The notes: generated by a model not told the origin, from the sequence alone. Positions 35,143 through 43,744 are shown, numbered from the stretch's first letter. The stretch is 64,000 nucleotides of DNA from Lachnospiraceae bacterium (GCA_009780115.1 WRAQ01000012.1:1-64000), one strand, 5' to 3'. A program made the numbers and translations.

Positions 35143-36720
35143 ATGTTATTTACCTCATACGAATTTATCGGCTTTTTGCTCGTTTTGTTTATTTCATATT
35201 ATCTAATTCCGAAGAGGCACCAATGGAAATTGCTGCTGGTTTTTAGTTACCTCTTTTACTTTATTGCCGGTCCGGTTTATCTTCTTTATATTACAGCAAC
35301 AACCATTACTATTTTTTTCTTTGCCCTCAAAATAGAAAACTTAAGCAAACGGAAAGATGAGAATTTTTCCGGTGATAAAAAGGTCCACAAAGCCCTGATT
35401 AAAAATAAAAAATGGCGGCTTTTGCTTTTCGCTTTAATCATAAACATTGGTATCCTCGCTATTTCCAAATACACCAACTTCGCTATTGCTAATGCTAATT
35501 CGGTTTTGCGTTTTTTCGGTGTTGCCGCCGAAAAGCAATTTGGTTTTCGTAATATCATCATACCGTTGGGAATATCTTTTTATACTTTCCAAGCTGTTTC
35601 ATATCTTATTGACGTTTATCGCGGTACGGTGACGGCAGAGCGGAACCCTTTCCGGTTTGCCCTCTTTGTGTCTTTCTTTCCGCAATTGATTCAAGGACCA
35701 ATCAGCCGCTTTGGTGATTTGTCCAAGACTTTGTTTTTGCCTCATTCTTTTGACCGCATTCAGGTAAGTTATGGCCTGCAAAGAATATTATTTGGGTTTT
35801 TCAAGAAGCTAGTCATCGCCGACCGGGTTGCGGTAGGGGTTACGGAAATCATTCGCGAACCGGATATTTACAACGGAGCCTTTGTTTTCATTGGAATGTT
35901 CTTTTTCGCCCTTGAATTATATGCTGATTTCACCGGCGGAATTGATATTACCATTGGTGTTGCCCAAGTACTTGGAATAAAAGTGGCTGAAAACTTTAGG
36001 CGCCCTTTCTTCTCCAAATCAATCAAGGAGTTTTGGAAACGATGGCATATTAGTATGGGAACATGGTTTACCGATTATATTTTTTACCCGGTAACGGTTT
36101 CAAAACCAATGCTTCGCCTTTCAAAATGGTCACGCAAAAATTTGGGAACTGCTTTAGGAAAAAGAATACCGATTTATTTAGCATCATTTATCGTCTGGTT
36201 TACGACCGGCCTATGGCATGGCGCAAGCTGGAATTTCATTGTTTGGGGTTTGGCCAACTGGATTGTAATCATGATTTCCCAGGAATTTGAGCCATTATAT
36301 AATCGTTTTCATAACCGTTTTCCCCGAGTTAAGGAACAAACAGCATTTAAACTTTTTCAAATTATCCGGACGATATTAATTATGAATATGATTCGGTCCT
36401 TTAATTATTATCGTGATGTGCCGCTAACTTTCAGAATGTGGGGGACGATGGTAACGGAAAGAAATTGGCGGATTGTATTTGACGGGTCATTGTTAGGTTT
36501 AGGGCTTAGTATGGCAGATTATGTTATCTTGCTTCTAGGTGTTGTCCTGCTTGTTTGGGTCAGCCTGAAACAAAGAAACGGGGCGGTACGGGAATATATC
36601 AGTGCTAAGCCATATTGGGTTAAATTCGTGATTTGGTACGGCCTTTTCCTAAGTGTGTTGATTTTCGGTGCTTATGGTATTGGTTATGATGCCAGCCAGT
36701 TTATTTATAATCAGTTTTGA
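35143..36720 (+). CDS. MBOAT family O-acyltransferase (DltB/AlgI-like)
   Basis: A 525-residue polytopic membrane enzyme with about ten to twelve helices that transfers an acyl group, delivered by a carrier protein or CoA, to an extracytoplasmic sugar. Family landmarks are GISFYTFQAVSYLIDVYRG, FPQLIQGPISRF, RRPFFSKSIKEFWKRWHISM and GLWHGASWNFIVWG, which holds the conserved histidine. AlgI-type and DltB-type members cannot be told apart with certainty; the acyl carrier next door favours a DltB-like route, perhaps with another acyl group. Start ATG 35143. Confidence 0.92.
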   Translation: MLFTSYEFIGFLLVLFISYYLIPKRHQWKLLLVFSYLFYFIAGPVYLLYITATTITIFFFALKIENLSKRKDENFSGDKKVHKALIKNKKWRLLLFALIINIGILAISKYTNFAIANANSVLRFFGVAAEKQFGFRNIIIPLGISFYTFQAVSYLIDVYRGTVTAERNPFRFALFVSFFPQLIQGPISRFGDLSKTLFLPHSFDRIQVSYGLQRILFGFFKKLVIADRVAVGVTEIIREPDIYNGAFVFIGMFFFALELYADFTGGIDITIGVAQVLGIKVAENFRRPFFSKSIKEFWKRWHISMGTWFTDYIFYPVTVSKPMLRLSKWSRKNLGTALGKRIPIYLASFIVWFTTGLWHGASWNFIVWGLANWIVIMISQEFEPLYNRFHNRFPRVKEQTAFKLFQIIRTILIMNMIRSFNYYRDVPLTFRMWGTMVTERNWRIVFDGSLLGLGLSMADYVILLLGVVLLVWVSLKQRNGAVREYISAKPYWVKFVIWYGLFLSVLIFGAYGIGYDASQFIYNQF

Positions 36721-36721
36721 A

Positions 36722-36868
36722 GATATCAAGGGTTGCAATATCATGAATCTCATGCTTGCATGAAATTCATAATATTATGACCCGCCAAAAAAACGAGGAA
36801 GTAATCTGATAGGGTGGATTCCGAGGTTTTTAGGACTGCGAGAACGAAGCGGAGCAGCCTGGGGTATC
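36722..36868 (-). repeat. Family 2 structured repeat, copy Z (inverted)
   Basis: Reverse complement of this segment aligns with 49884-50035: GATATC/GGTATC closing arms, GGACTGC...GCAGCC arm (36832-36858), a GGAA/TTCC arm (36798-36822), and the long hairpin with CATGCTTGCATG (about 36740-36777). It lies between the MBOAT and SGNH genes, within a probable operon, in the opposite orientation to the genes. Confidence 0.65.
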
Positions 36869-36888
36869 TTTTCAAGAGTAGGTAGAGT

Positions 36889-37935
36889 ATGAAAAATGAC
36901 AACCGTGTCAACTATATCCGAATAATCGCAACTATTCTCATCATCGTAAGCACCTTATACCTGCTTACCCGCTTAATGATGCCTAAATATGACATCGGTG
37001 TCATCGAGGGCGCACTGGTAGCAGAGTATTATGATGAGGTAAAAGGCCATGACCTTATTTTCATCGGCGATTGCGAAGTTTATGATAATTTTTCACCGGC
37101 AGTTTTGTGGCAGGATTATGGCATCAATAGCTATATTCGCGGCAGTGCCCAGCAATTGATTTGGCAATCATATTATTTATTGGAAGATACCTTGTATCAT
37201 GAGAAACCACCGGTAGTGATTTTTAATGTTTTGGCGTTAATGTACAATGAACCGCAACGCGAAGCATATAATCGGATGTCGCTGGAAGGAATGCGATGGA
37301 CTCCGGCCAAAATCAGGGCTATTAATGCCTCGATGATGGAAAGTGAGCACTTCCTTGATTATGTTTTTCCCCTTTTGCGATATCATTCGCGGTGGAAAGA
37401 GCTTTCTTCCGCTGATTTTACCCGGATGTTCAAAAAAGATAAAGTATCTCACAACGGTTTTTTTATTAATATCGGGGTCAAACCGGCAATAAATGTCCCG
37501 GAAGGGCGTATTCTGGCAAATTATAATTTCGGGGCAAAAGCAATGGAATATCTTGATAAAATGACTGCTCTTTGCCTTGAAAACGGAATCGAATTGATTC
37601 TCGTTAAAGCCCCAAGTCTTTATCCGTACTGGTATGATGAGTGGGAAGAGCAGGTTAAGGTTTACGCCAAAGCAAATGGTTTGAAATATATCAATTTTCT
37701 GGAGCTAATTGATGAAACCGGTCTTGACTTTATGACTGATACTTATAATGCCGGACTGCATCTTAACCTAACCGGAGCCGAGAAAATCACCCACTATCTA
37801 GGCGAGTTTTTATTGAATAATACTAGTCTGGCCGACCGCCGCGGAGAAGCTGATTTGGCGACACGCTGGGAGGAGAAATTGTTACTTTATAATCGGGAAA
37901 TAGAGCGGTTAAGTGCAGGGTTGGATGTCGAATAA
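36889..37935 (+). CDS. SGNH-fold (DltD-like) envelope protein
   Basis: A 348-residue protein with one N-terminal membrane helix (YIRIIATILIIVSTLYLLTRL), the rest outside. Block I reads FIGDCEVYDNFSP, where the usual nucleophile serine is replaced by Cys (GDS to GDC); the C-terminal block YNAGLHLNLTGAEK keeps the histidine. DltD acts with DltB in transferring acyl groups to teichoic acid, and this gene lies in the corresponding place behind acyl carrier and MBOAT genes. Whether the cysteine is active cannot be decided here. Ribosome binding site GTAGGTAG is poor. Confidence 0.82.
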   Translation: MKNDNRVNYIRIIATILIIVSTLYLLTRLMMPKYDIGVIEGALVAEYYDEVKGHDLIFIGDCEVYDNFSPAVLWQDYGINSYIRGSAQQLIWQSYYLLEDTLYHEKPPVVIFNVLALMYNEPQREAYNRMSLEGMRWTPAKIRAINASMMESEHFLDYVFPLLRYHSRWKELSSADFTRMFKKDKVSHNGFFINIGVKPAINVPEGRILANYNFGAKAMEYLDKMTALCLENGIELILVKAPSLYPYWYDEWEEQVKVYAKANGLKYINFLELIDETGLDFMTDTYNAGLHLNLTGAEKITHYLGEFLLNNTSLADRRGEADLATRWEEKLLLYNREIERLSAGLDVE

Positions 37936-37954
37936 AATTAAGTCTCGAAAACTC

Positions 37955-37983
37955 TTGAGATACTTACCCGGCTATGTTATGCT
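37955..37983 (+). promoter_or_regulatory. Sigma-A promoter giving a probable leaderless mRNA
   Basis: TTGAGA (37955-37960), 17 bases, TATGCT (37978-37983). The lipoprotein ATG at 37990 is six bases further on, where transcription should begin; no Shine-Dalgarno lies between. Confidence 0.5.
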
Positions 37984-37989
37984 AAGTTA

Positions 37990-38583
37990 ATGAAAAAACA
38001 AATGACAATTATTTTTATCATCTTGACAATCATCTTCTTAACCTCCTGCGGCAGTAACGAGGTTAACCGCATCACCGGTGACGTGGCAAATATTAATCAA
38101 GGCAATAATTCTACAGATACGGGAGCAGAAGAGCAGGATATTCCTGCCGGGATTGAATCCTTATCACAGCCTGACTATAAGGGGTATACCTTTACTCATT
38201 CCGGTACTATTATTGCAATTGATTCTGATTTTGCGCCAATTCTTAAAGCGCTTGGAGAACCGCGGGCTTATTTTGAAGCCGAAAGTTGTGCTTTTGAAGG
38301 CCTTGATAAAATTTATACTTATTTCGGGTTTGAAATTGACACCTATCCTCAGGGAGATAGAGATTTTGTATCGGCGATAGTGCTCAAAGACGATACGGTT
38401 GCGACAAACGAGGGGCTTAGGATTGGTTCAAGCCGGGCGGAAATGGAAGCGGCATATGGCACTCCGCGTATAAATGACAATGGGCAGCTTATTTATGATA
38501 AAGATGGGATGCGGCTTTGTTTTATTATTGATGGTGAAACAGTGATTTCAATTGAATATCAGACGACGGTGCTTGATCTGTAG
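37990..38583 (+). CDS. Putative lipoprotein, unknown function
   Basis: A 197-residue exported lipoprotein: basic start, hydrophobic core IIFIILTIIFL and lipobox LTSCGS with Cys near residue 20. A Ser/Thr/Gln-rich spacer follows (about 22-60). The mature domain has LGEPRAYFEAESCAFEGLDKIYTYFGFEI and a second half IGSSRAEMEAAYGTP, a beta-rich arrangement seen in many clostridial lipoproteins of unknown role. No partner suggests its function. Confidence 0.8.
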   Translation: MKKQMTIIFIILTIIFLTSCGSNEVNRITGDVANINQGNNSTDTGAEEQDIPAGIESLSQPDYKGYTFTHSGTIIAIDSDFAPILKALGEPRAYFEAESCAFEGLDKIYTYFGFEIDTYPQGDRDFVSAIVLKDDTVATNEGLRIGSSRAEMEAAYGTPRINDNGQLIYDKDGMRLCFIIDGETVISIEYQTTVLDL

Positions 38584-38648
38584 ATGCTACTATGAGATTG
38601 ATGCGTGCAATCTCAGCATAGCTGAGTTTATGCACTCTATTCTAAGAT

Positions 38649-38675
38649 GAAGAACGCCGCAATACGGCGTTCTTC
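38649..38675. terminator. Bidirectional terminator hairpin
   Basis: GAAGAACGCCG (38649-38659) and CGGCGTTCTTC (38665-38675) pair perfectly over five bases. It lies between the convergent lipoprotein and tlyA genes. Confidence 0.7.
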
Positions 38676-38690
38676 CGGCGTGAAGCTTTA

Positions 38691-38733
38691 GTTTATCTTT
38701 GGTTCGGGCCTTTGTCCGATGCCTTAGATAAAC
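38691..38733. other. Second inverted repeat at the convergent junction
   Basis: TTTATCT and AGATAAA arms with inner CGG/CCG. It includes the last codons of tlyA, so it may help end the leftward operon. Confidence 0.45.
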
Positions 38734-39476
38734 TCTTCACGCTCCCCTAATAACAAATACTCTACATTCCCATTGCTTCCGCGAATCGGTGATTCAATTA
38801 TTTTGCGGATAAAAATTCCTTTCTTTTCCAAAAATTCGCTTAAATCCTTTATTCCCGCGAAAATATAGTCAGGGTTTTCGACATTGCCGTTCTTCCCCAG
38901 ATATTCCGGTGCTAATTCGAACTGTGGTTTGTATAACACAACAAAAACTCCTTCCGGTTTAAGTAACTTAATTGCTGGCGGAAGAATTTTAGTCAATGAG
39001 ATAAACGAAACATCACTAACCAGTAAATCAATTGGTTCAGGAATCAATTTTTCATCAAGATAGCGGGCATTAGTCCGTTCCAAAACAACGACTTTTTCAT
39101 TATTCCGAAGCGACCAGTCAAAAATACCGTAAGCAACATCAACGGAATAAACTTTAGCCGCCCCGAAAGCCAACAGGCAATCGGTAAAACCACCCTCGGC
39201 CGCCCCGATATCAAGGCAGGTTTTACCCTGTGCCGAAATCCCGAAATAATTTAAACCTTTTTCCAGTTTTAAACCGGCGCGAGTAACATAACGGGTGTTA
39301 TTTTTACCGCGGATTCTGATTACACTATCTGTTGTTACCTTTTCTTTCGTACTTGCGGCGGGATAATCATTAACTAAGACGTTTCCCGTCATAACCAAAG
39401 CAAGGGCTTCCTTTTCATCGGAAGCCCATCCTTCGTTAAGTAATTTTTCAATTAACAAACATTTCTTTTTCTTCAT
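38724..39476 (-). CDS. tlyA: TlyA family rRNA methyltransferase
   Basis: A 250-residue TlyA/HlyA-type protein with an N-terminal S4 RNA-binding domain (LLIEKLLNEGWASDEKEALALVMTGNVLVND) and a C-terminal FtsJ-like methyltransferase with LDIGAAEGGFTDCLLAFGA. Relatives 2'-O-methylate 16S and 23S rRNA. It is the last gene of a leftward operon behind sugar isomerase and xylulokinase (26-base gap). In other Clostridia tlyA usually lies with xseA/dxs/recN, so its place here is unusual. Confidence 0.93.
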   Translation of the reverse strand: MKKKKCLLIEKLLNEGWASDEKEALALVMTGNVLVNDYPAASTKEKVTTDSVIRIRGKNNTRYVTRAGLKLEKGLNYFGISAQGKTCLDIGAAEGGFTDCLLAFGAAKVYSVDVAYGIFDWSLRNNEKVVVLERTNARYLDEKLIPEPIDLLVSDVSFISLTKILPPAIKLLKPEGVFVVLYKPQFELAPEYLGKNGNVENPDYIFAGIKDLSEFLEKKGIFIRKIIESPIRGSNGNVEYLLLGEREEFI

Positions 39477-39502
39477 TTTTAGTGATAAAACGAGCCAACT
39501 CC

Positions 39503-40984
39503 TTAGAAAGGGTTCTCGGTTTTATATCTCACATCTTTCGGTTGATTATAACCGATTTCGTCCGGACAAACGCCGATATATTTAAAGACTTCATACAAAG
39601 CCTTGCCAAAATGGCCAAAAGCGACCGCGCCATGATGAGGATAGTTTCCTTCAATCAAAACGTGACGGTAAAAACGCCCCATTTCCGGAATTGCAAAGAC
39701 ACCGATACCACCAAAGGAACGGGTCGCAACCGGCAGGACTTCGCCGTGGGCGATATAAGCGCGGAGGATATTGTCGGCGGTTGACTGGAGGCGGAAGAAA
39801 GTGATATCGCCGGGAATAATGTCACCTTCGAGGGTCCCCTGGGTTACTTCTTCGGGAAGGGCCCGTGCCATAATTAATTGGTGCTGCATCTTGGAAGCAG
39901 ATAGTTTTTTCGAATTGGTGTTACCGCAGTGGAAGCCCATAAAAGTATCTTGATGAGTATAATTAAATTTACCTTTAATTGATTCGGCATACATATCATC
40001 CGGAACGGTATTGTTAATATCGAGTAAGGTAACGACATCATCGCTAACCGCCGCACCGATAAACTCACTTAAAGCCCCGTAAATATCAACTTCACATGAA
40101 ACCGGAATACCCATGCCGGTCAAACGGCTGTTTACATAACATGGAACAAAACCGAACTGGGTCTGGAAAGCAGGCCAGCATTTGCTTGCGATGGCGACAT
40201 ATTTGCGATAACCACGGTTTGCTTCAATCCAGTCAAGCAAAGTAAGCTCGAATTGGGCAAGTTTGGGTAAAATAGCCGGTTTCATATTTCCTTCGCCTAG
40301 TTCTTCTTCCATTTCTTTTATTTTGGCTGGGATACGGGGGTCATTTTCTAGTTTTTTAAATGCTTCAAACAAATCAAGCTCGGAATTTTCCTGAACTTCA
40401 ACACCGAGATTGTAGAGCTGTTTAATCGGGGCATTACAAGCAAGGAAGTTGTGCGGGCGCGGTCCGAAAGTAATAATTTTTAAGTTTTTCAATCCAACAA
40501 CAGCGCGGGCAATCGGGACAAACTCATTAATCATATCAGCGCATTCGGCGGCAGTACCAACGGGATATTCCGGTATGTAAGCACGGATATTACGGAGTTT
40601 TAGATTGTAGCTTGCATTCAGCATTCCGCAGTAAGCATCACCGCGGTCATTCACTAATTTGTCCTGTGATTCTTCAGCGGCGGCAACGAACATTGCCGGG
40701 CCGTCAAAGTGTTTGGCTAAGAGAGTCTCGGATATTTCGGGGCCAAAGTTGCCAAGGTAAACACAGAGGGCATCACAACCGGCGGCCTTGACATCTTCCA
40801 GGGCCTTGACCATATGGATTTCGCTTTCAACGATACAAATGGGGCACTCATAGATGTCGGCTTTGTCATATTTGGCTTCGTAAGCGTTGATTAGGGCTTT
40901 TCTTCTGCCTACGGAAAGGGATTCGGGAAAGCAGTCGCGGCTGACGGCGACGATCCCGATTTTTACTTTGGGGATGTTGTTCAT
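39503..40984 (-). CDS. L-fucose/L-arabinose isomerase family protein
   Basis: A 493-residue aldose-ketose isomerase of the fucose/arabinose isomerase superfamily. Recognisable parts are the N-terminal KIGIVAVSRDCFPESLS, ALCVYLGNFGPE, the metal-region ALSEFIGAAVSDDVVTLLDINN and the end GNYPHHGAVAFGHFG with its histidine. Adjacent xylulokinase implies that its ketose product may be D-xylulose (or another ketopentose), and no XylA is in the window, so it might serve as a xylose isomerase substitute; this is inference. Start ATG follows AGGAGG. Confidence 0.85.
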   Translation of the reverse strand: MNNIPKVKIGIVAVSRDCFPESLSVGRRKALINAYEAKYDKADIYECPICIVESEIHMVKALEDVKAAGCDALCVYLGNFGPEISETLLAKHFDGPAMFVAAAEESQDKLVNDRGDAYCGMLNASYNLKLRNIRAYIPEYPVGTAAECADMINEFVPIARAVVGLKNLKIITFGPRPHNFLACNAPIKQLYNLGVEVQENSELDLFEAFKKLENDPRIPAKIKEMEEELGEGNMKPAILPKLAQFELTLLDWIEANRGYRKYVAIASKCWPAFQTQFGFVPCYVNSRLTGMGIPVSCEVDIYGALSEFIGAAVSDDVVTLLDINNTVPDDMYAESIKGKFNYTHQDTFMGFHCGNTNSKKLSASKMQHQLIMARALPEEVTQGTLEGDIIPGDITFFRLQSTADNILRAYIAHGEVLPVATRSFGGIGVFAIPEMGRFYRHVLIEGNYPHHGAVAFGHFGKALYEVFKYIGVCPDEIGYNQPKDVRYKTENPF

Positions 40985-41022
40985 TTGTTCCTCCTTTAGG
41001 GATATAAATTTTATTTAAACTC

Positions 41023-41042
41023 GCATGTATTTGCAAACATGC
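41023..41042 (-). other. Hairpin between xylulokinase and isomerase genes
   Basis: GCATGT (41023-41028) and ACATGC (41037-41042) directly follow the xylulokinase stop. Small intercistronic stem, perhaps stabilising the upstream message. Confidence 0.4.
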
Positions 41043-42512
41043 TTATTTTAAAATATCAAATACCGGTTTAAGAGCCGGGTAAATACTTTTGAACTGCTGG
41101 TAGCGGGCTTTGTATTTTGCAACAAGTTCAGGGTCAGGATTGACAGTTTCCTTGATTTTGACGATTTTTGCACTTGCGGCAACAACATCAGGATACTCAC
41201 CGCAAGCAACTGCGGCTAACATTGCGCCGCCAAGGGCGGGCCCTTCTTCATTTTCAAGGACATCAACTTTAATATTCATAATATTGGCAATCATTTTGAG
41301 CCATAATGCACTTTTTGCCCCACCACCGCAGACTTTCGTCCGTTCAATATTGATACCGAGGGATTTTGCAACTTCAAACGAATCGCGTAGGCCAAAAATA
41401 ACACCTTCAAGAGCGGCCTGATTCATGTCAGTTTTGGTCGTATCCATCGTCATTCCAATGAAAACGCCGCGGGCATCGGGATTATTGTGCGGGGAACGCT
41501 CACCCATCAGATAAGGCAGGAAAAAGACACGGTTGTCACCGAGGTCGTTGATTTCTTTTTCTTCCGTGTAGTAATCAGTTGTTCCAATAATATCTTCAAT
41601 CCACCATTTATTTGCCGATGCGGCACTAAGCATACAGCCCATCAAGTGGTAATTACCATCAGCATGGGCAAAAGCATGCAGGGCATTAAATTTATCCACC
41701 CCGAAATTCCGGGAAGAAATAAAAATCGTTCCGCTTGTACCGATGGAAATATTGCACATTCCATCACCAACCGTCCCGGTCCCGACAGCGGCGGCGGCAT
41801 TGTCACCGGCCCCGGCGGCGACTTTGACATCCGGGCCAAGGCCTAACTCGGCGGCAAGGGCGGCAGAGACACAGCCTGTCATTTCATAACTTTCATAAAG
41901 CTTCGGCAGCATCTCGACAGTGATTCCGCAAATATCACACATTTCCTGTGACCATTTGCGGTTTTCTACATCCAATAAAAGCATCCCGGAAGCATCAGAA
42001 ACATCCGAGGAAAATACGCCGGTCAGACGATAAGCAAGATAATCTTTCGGAAGCATAATCTTGCGGATTCTTTTGAAGTTTTCCGGTTCATTATTTTTGA
42101 CCCACAAAATTTTCGGGGCAGTAAATCCGGCGAATGCGATATTAGCTGTATATCCGGACAATTTGTCACGCCCGATTTCTTCATTAAGGTATTCACACTC
42201 GACTGTTGTCCGGCCATCATTCCATAAAATTGCCGGGCGGATTACTTCATCGGCTTCATCAAGGATAACCAAACCATGCATCTGGCCGCCGAAACTAATT
42301 CCGGCAACTTGTGATTTGTCAACATCTGCTAATAATTCTTTTATCCCGGTGATAGATTGACTATACCAGTCAATCGGATTTTGTTCTGACCAACCCGGCT
42401 TTGGAAAATATAAGGGATACTCCTTTGAGACGATATTGATGATTTTTCCGTCACCATCCATCAAAAGTAGTTTTACCGCACTTGTCCCTAAGTCAATACC
42501 GATGTAAAGCAT
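41043..42512 (-). CDS. xylB: Xylulokinase
   Basis: A 489-residue FGGY-family sugar kinase that phosphorylates D-xylulose to xylulose 5-phosphate. MLYIGIDLGTSAVKLLLMDGDG opens domain I; GFGGQ appears as ISFGGQMHGLV, with the adenine-binding DNAAAAVGTGTV and IFGLRDSFEVAKSLG, and VCGGGAKSALWLKMIANI in domain II. Start is ATG 42512 with GGAGGAG seven bases ahead; an upstream in-frame start would lie in the AraC gene. It overlaps the AraC gene by 20 bases. Confidence 0.95.
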   Translation of the reverse strand: MLYIGIDLGTSAVKLLLMDGDGKIINIVSKEYPLYFPKPGWSEQNPIDWYSQSITGIKELLADVDKSQVAGISFGGQMHGLVILDEADEVIRPAILWNDGRTTVECEYLNEEIGRDKLSGYTANIAFAGFTAPKILWVKNNEPENFKRIRKIMLPKDYLAYRLTGVFSSDVSDASGMLLLDVENRKWSQEMCDICGITVEMLPKLYESYEMTGCVSAALAAELGLGPDVKVAAGAGDNAAAAVGTGTVGDGMCNISIGTSGTIFISSRNFGVDKFNALHAFAHADGNYHLMGCMLSAASANKWWIEDIIGTTDYYTEEKEINDLGDNRVFFLPYLMGERSPHNNPDARGVFIGMTMDTTKTDMNQAALEGVIFGLRDSFEVAKSLGINIERTKVCGGGAKSALWLKMIANIMNIKVDVLENEEGPALGGAMLAAVACGEYPDVVAASAKIVKIKETVNPDPELVAKYKARYQQFKSIYPALKPVFDILK

Positions 42513-43440
42513 TTGATTCTCCTCCTGTTTCGCATTCATTTTTGTCAAATTCAGTTTCTATGTCCGCTTTGCGGACTTCATCCCATTTAATGGAATAGAG
42601 CGCTTTAAATTCGCTTGGCGTGCAACCCCTGATAATTTTGAACATCCGGATAAAGGCTGACAAACTGCTAAATCCGCAACGTAATGCCACATCAGTAATA
42701 GTATGCTGGCTATCCATCAAAAGGTCAACAGCATTTTCAATTCTTTTGCGATTGAGATATTTATAAAAGGAAGTGTTAGTGAATTGTTTGAACAAACGGC
42801 TAAAATGATATTTGCTGAAGCCGGAAAGGGCGGCTATTTCATCAAGAGTCAGGTTTTCATTAAAATGTTCATTGATATATTCGCAAACGAACAAAAACCG
42901 TTCAATATATTCCCTTTGCTTATTTTCACTATTATTCATCGGAATGGAAACCTTGGAATGATGTCTGGCAATTAAGACAAAGAGCTCAATTATCTTTGCA
43001 TAAATCGATGCTTCACTAAGGGGAAGGTCTTCAAAGTATTCATTGGCAATTTCCAAAACGAGCTTTTTCGCCGGGCCGTGGATTGCCGGGGAATTATCGG
43101 GGGTAATATGTAAGGCGGGGGATATTAACGTTAATCCGGCGGCTAAGTCCTTGATGCTATGAAGAAGGGCAAAATCAGCCTGGAAAATGAGCCGCTTACC
43201 GTGAGTCCCGCCCATGTTGTGCAGTGCGCCCGGTGTGATTAACAGCAACTCGCCTTCTTTTATCTGATAAGATTTGTTGCTGCAGGTGACAGGATATGTG
43301 CCTTCAAGCGGCATGATAATTTCAAGCGGTGCATGCCAATGATTCGGATAAAATTCAGCTTCGACATTGTTATACAAACGCAAATGTGTATTTGATTTAA
43401 AATTTACGGTTTCACGGATGCCATGAAGTGTTTCAATCAT
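42493..43440 (-). CDS. AraC family regulator of the xylulose operon
   Basis: A 315-residue regulator with a cupin sensor (HWHAPLEIIMPLEGTYPVTC, GELLLITPGALHNMGG) and a C-terminal double helix-turn-helix (LTLDEIAALSGFSKYHFSRLFKQF, ITDVALRCGFSSLSAFIRMFK). It leads the leftward operon and faces the sugar ABC importer, so it probably controls both in response to the imported pentose. ATG 43440 is preceded by GGAGG; an upstream ATG is less likely. The end overlaps xylB. Confidence 0.93.
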   Translation of the reverse strand: MIETLHGIRETVNFKSNTHLRLYNNVEAEFYPNHWHAPLEIIMPLEGTYPVTCSNKSYQIKEGELLLITPGALHNMGGTHGKRLIFQADFALLHSIKDLAAGLTLISPALHITPDNSPAIHGPAKKLVLEIANEYFEDLPLSEASIYAKIIELFVLIARHHSKVSIPMNNSENKQREYIERFLFVCEYINEHFNENLTLDEIAALSGFSKYHFSRLFKQFTNTSFYKYLNRKRIENAVDLLMDSQHTITDVALRCGFSSLSAFIRMFKIIRGCTPSEFKALYSIKWDEVRKADIETEFDKNECETGGESNALHRY

Positions 43441-43487
43441 AAAATCAACCTCCTGCAAATTTATTATACTTATATTTATAATATAAG

Positions 43488-43512
43488 GCAATAGTTTTTA
43501 TATAATTATTGC
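43488..43512. promoter_or_regulatory. Inverted repeat in the divergent AraC/ABC-importer gap
   Basis: GCAATA (43488-43493) and TATTGC (43507-43512) with a 13-base spacer. Further GCAATAA words follow around 43573 and 43629. A candidate AraC-type operator; the whole 43441-43744 gap holds no gene. Confidence 0.35.
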
Positions 43513-43680
43513 GCTTTAAAATCTCGAATTTGTGAAAAAAAGAGTAAAAAATGTAAAAATAACCGCATTTATGCAATAAAAAGTACCGTAAGTGTTACAA
43601 AAATTTCCATTTTTAAATTTTAATAATGGCAATAATTAGCATACAATAAGCAACTTTTATTAAGCAAACATATCCTATTT

Positions 43681-43711
43681 TTGATATAGTGATGTGATAG
43701 TACTATATAAT
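43681..43711 (+). promoter_or_regulatory. Promoter of the sugar ABC importer operon
   Basis: TTGATA (43681-43686) with TATATA (43704-43709) at 17 bases or TATAAT (43706-43711) at 19 bases. The gene begins at 43745. Confidence 0.55.
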
Positions 43712-43744
43712 GTTGTTTCTTTATTATATAAAGGGAGGAAGAAA

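Noticed and set aside
36811..36826. AGGGTGGATTCCGAGG, resembling a T-box antiterminator bulge
   Set aside because: It is part of the inverted family 2 repeat, no specifier stem or terminator follows, and the next gene is not a synthetase or amino-acid gene.
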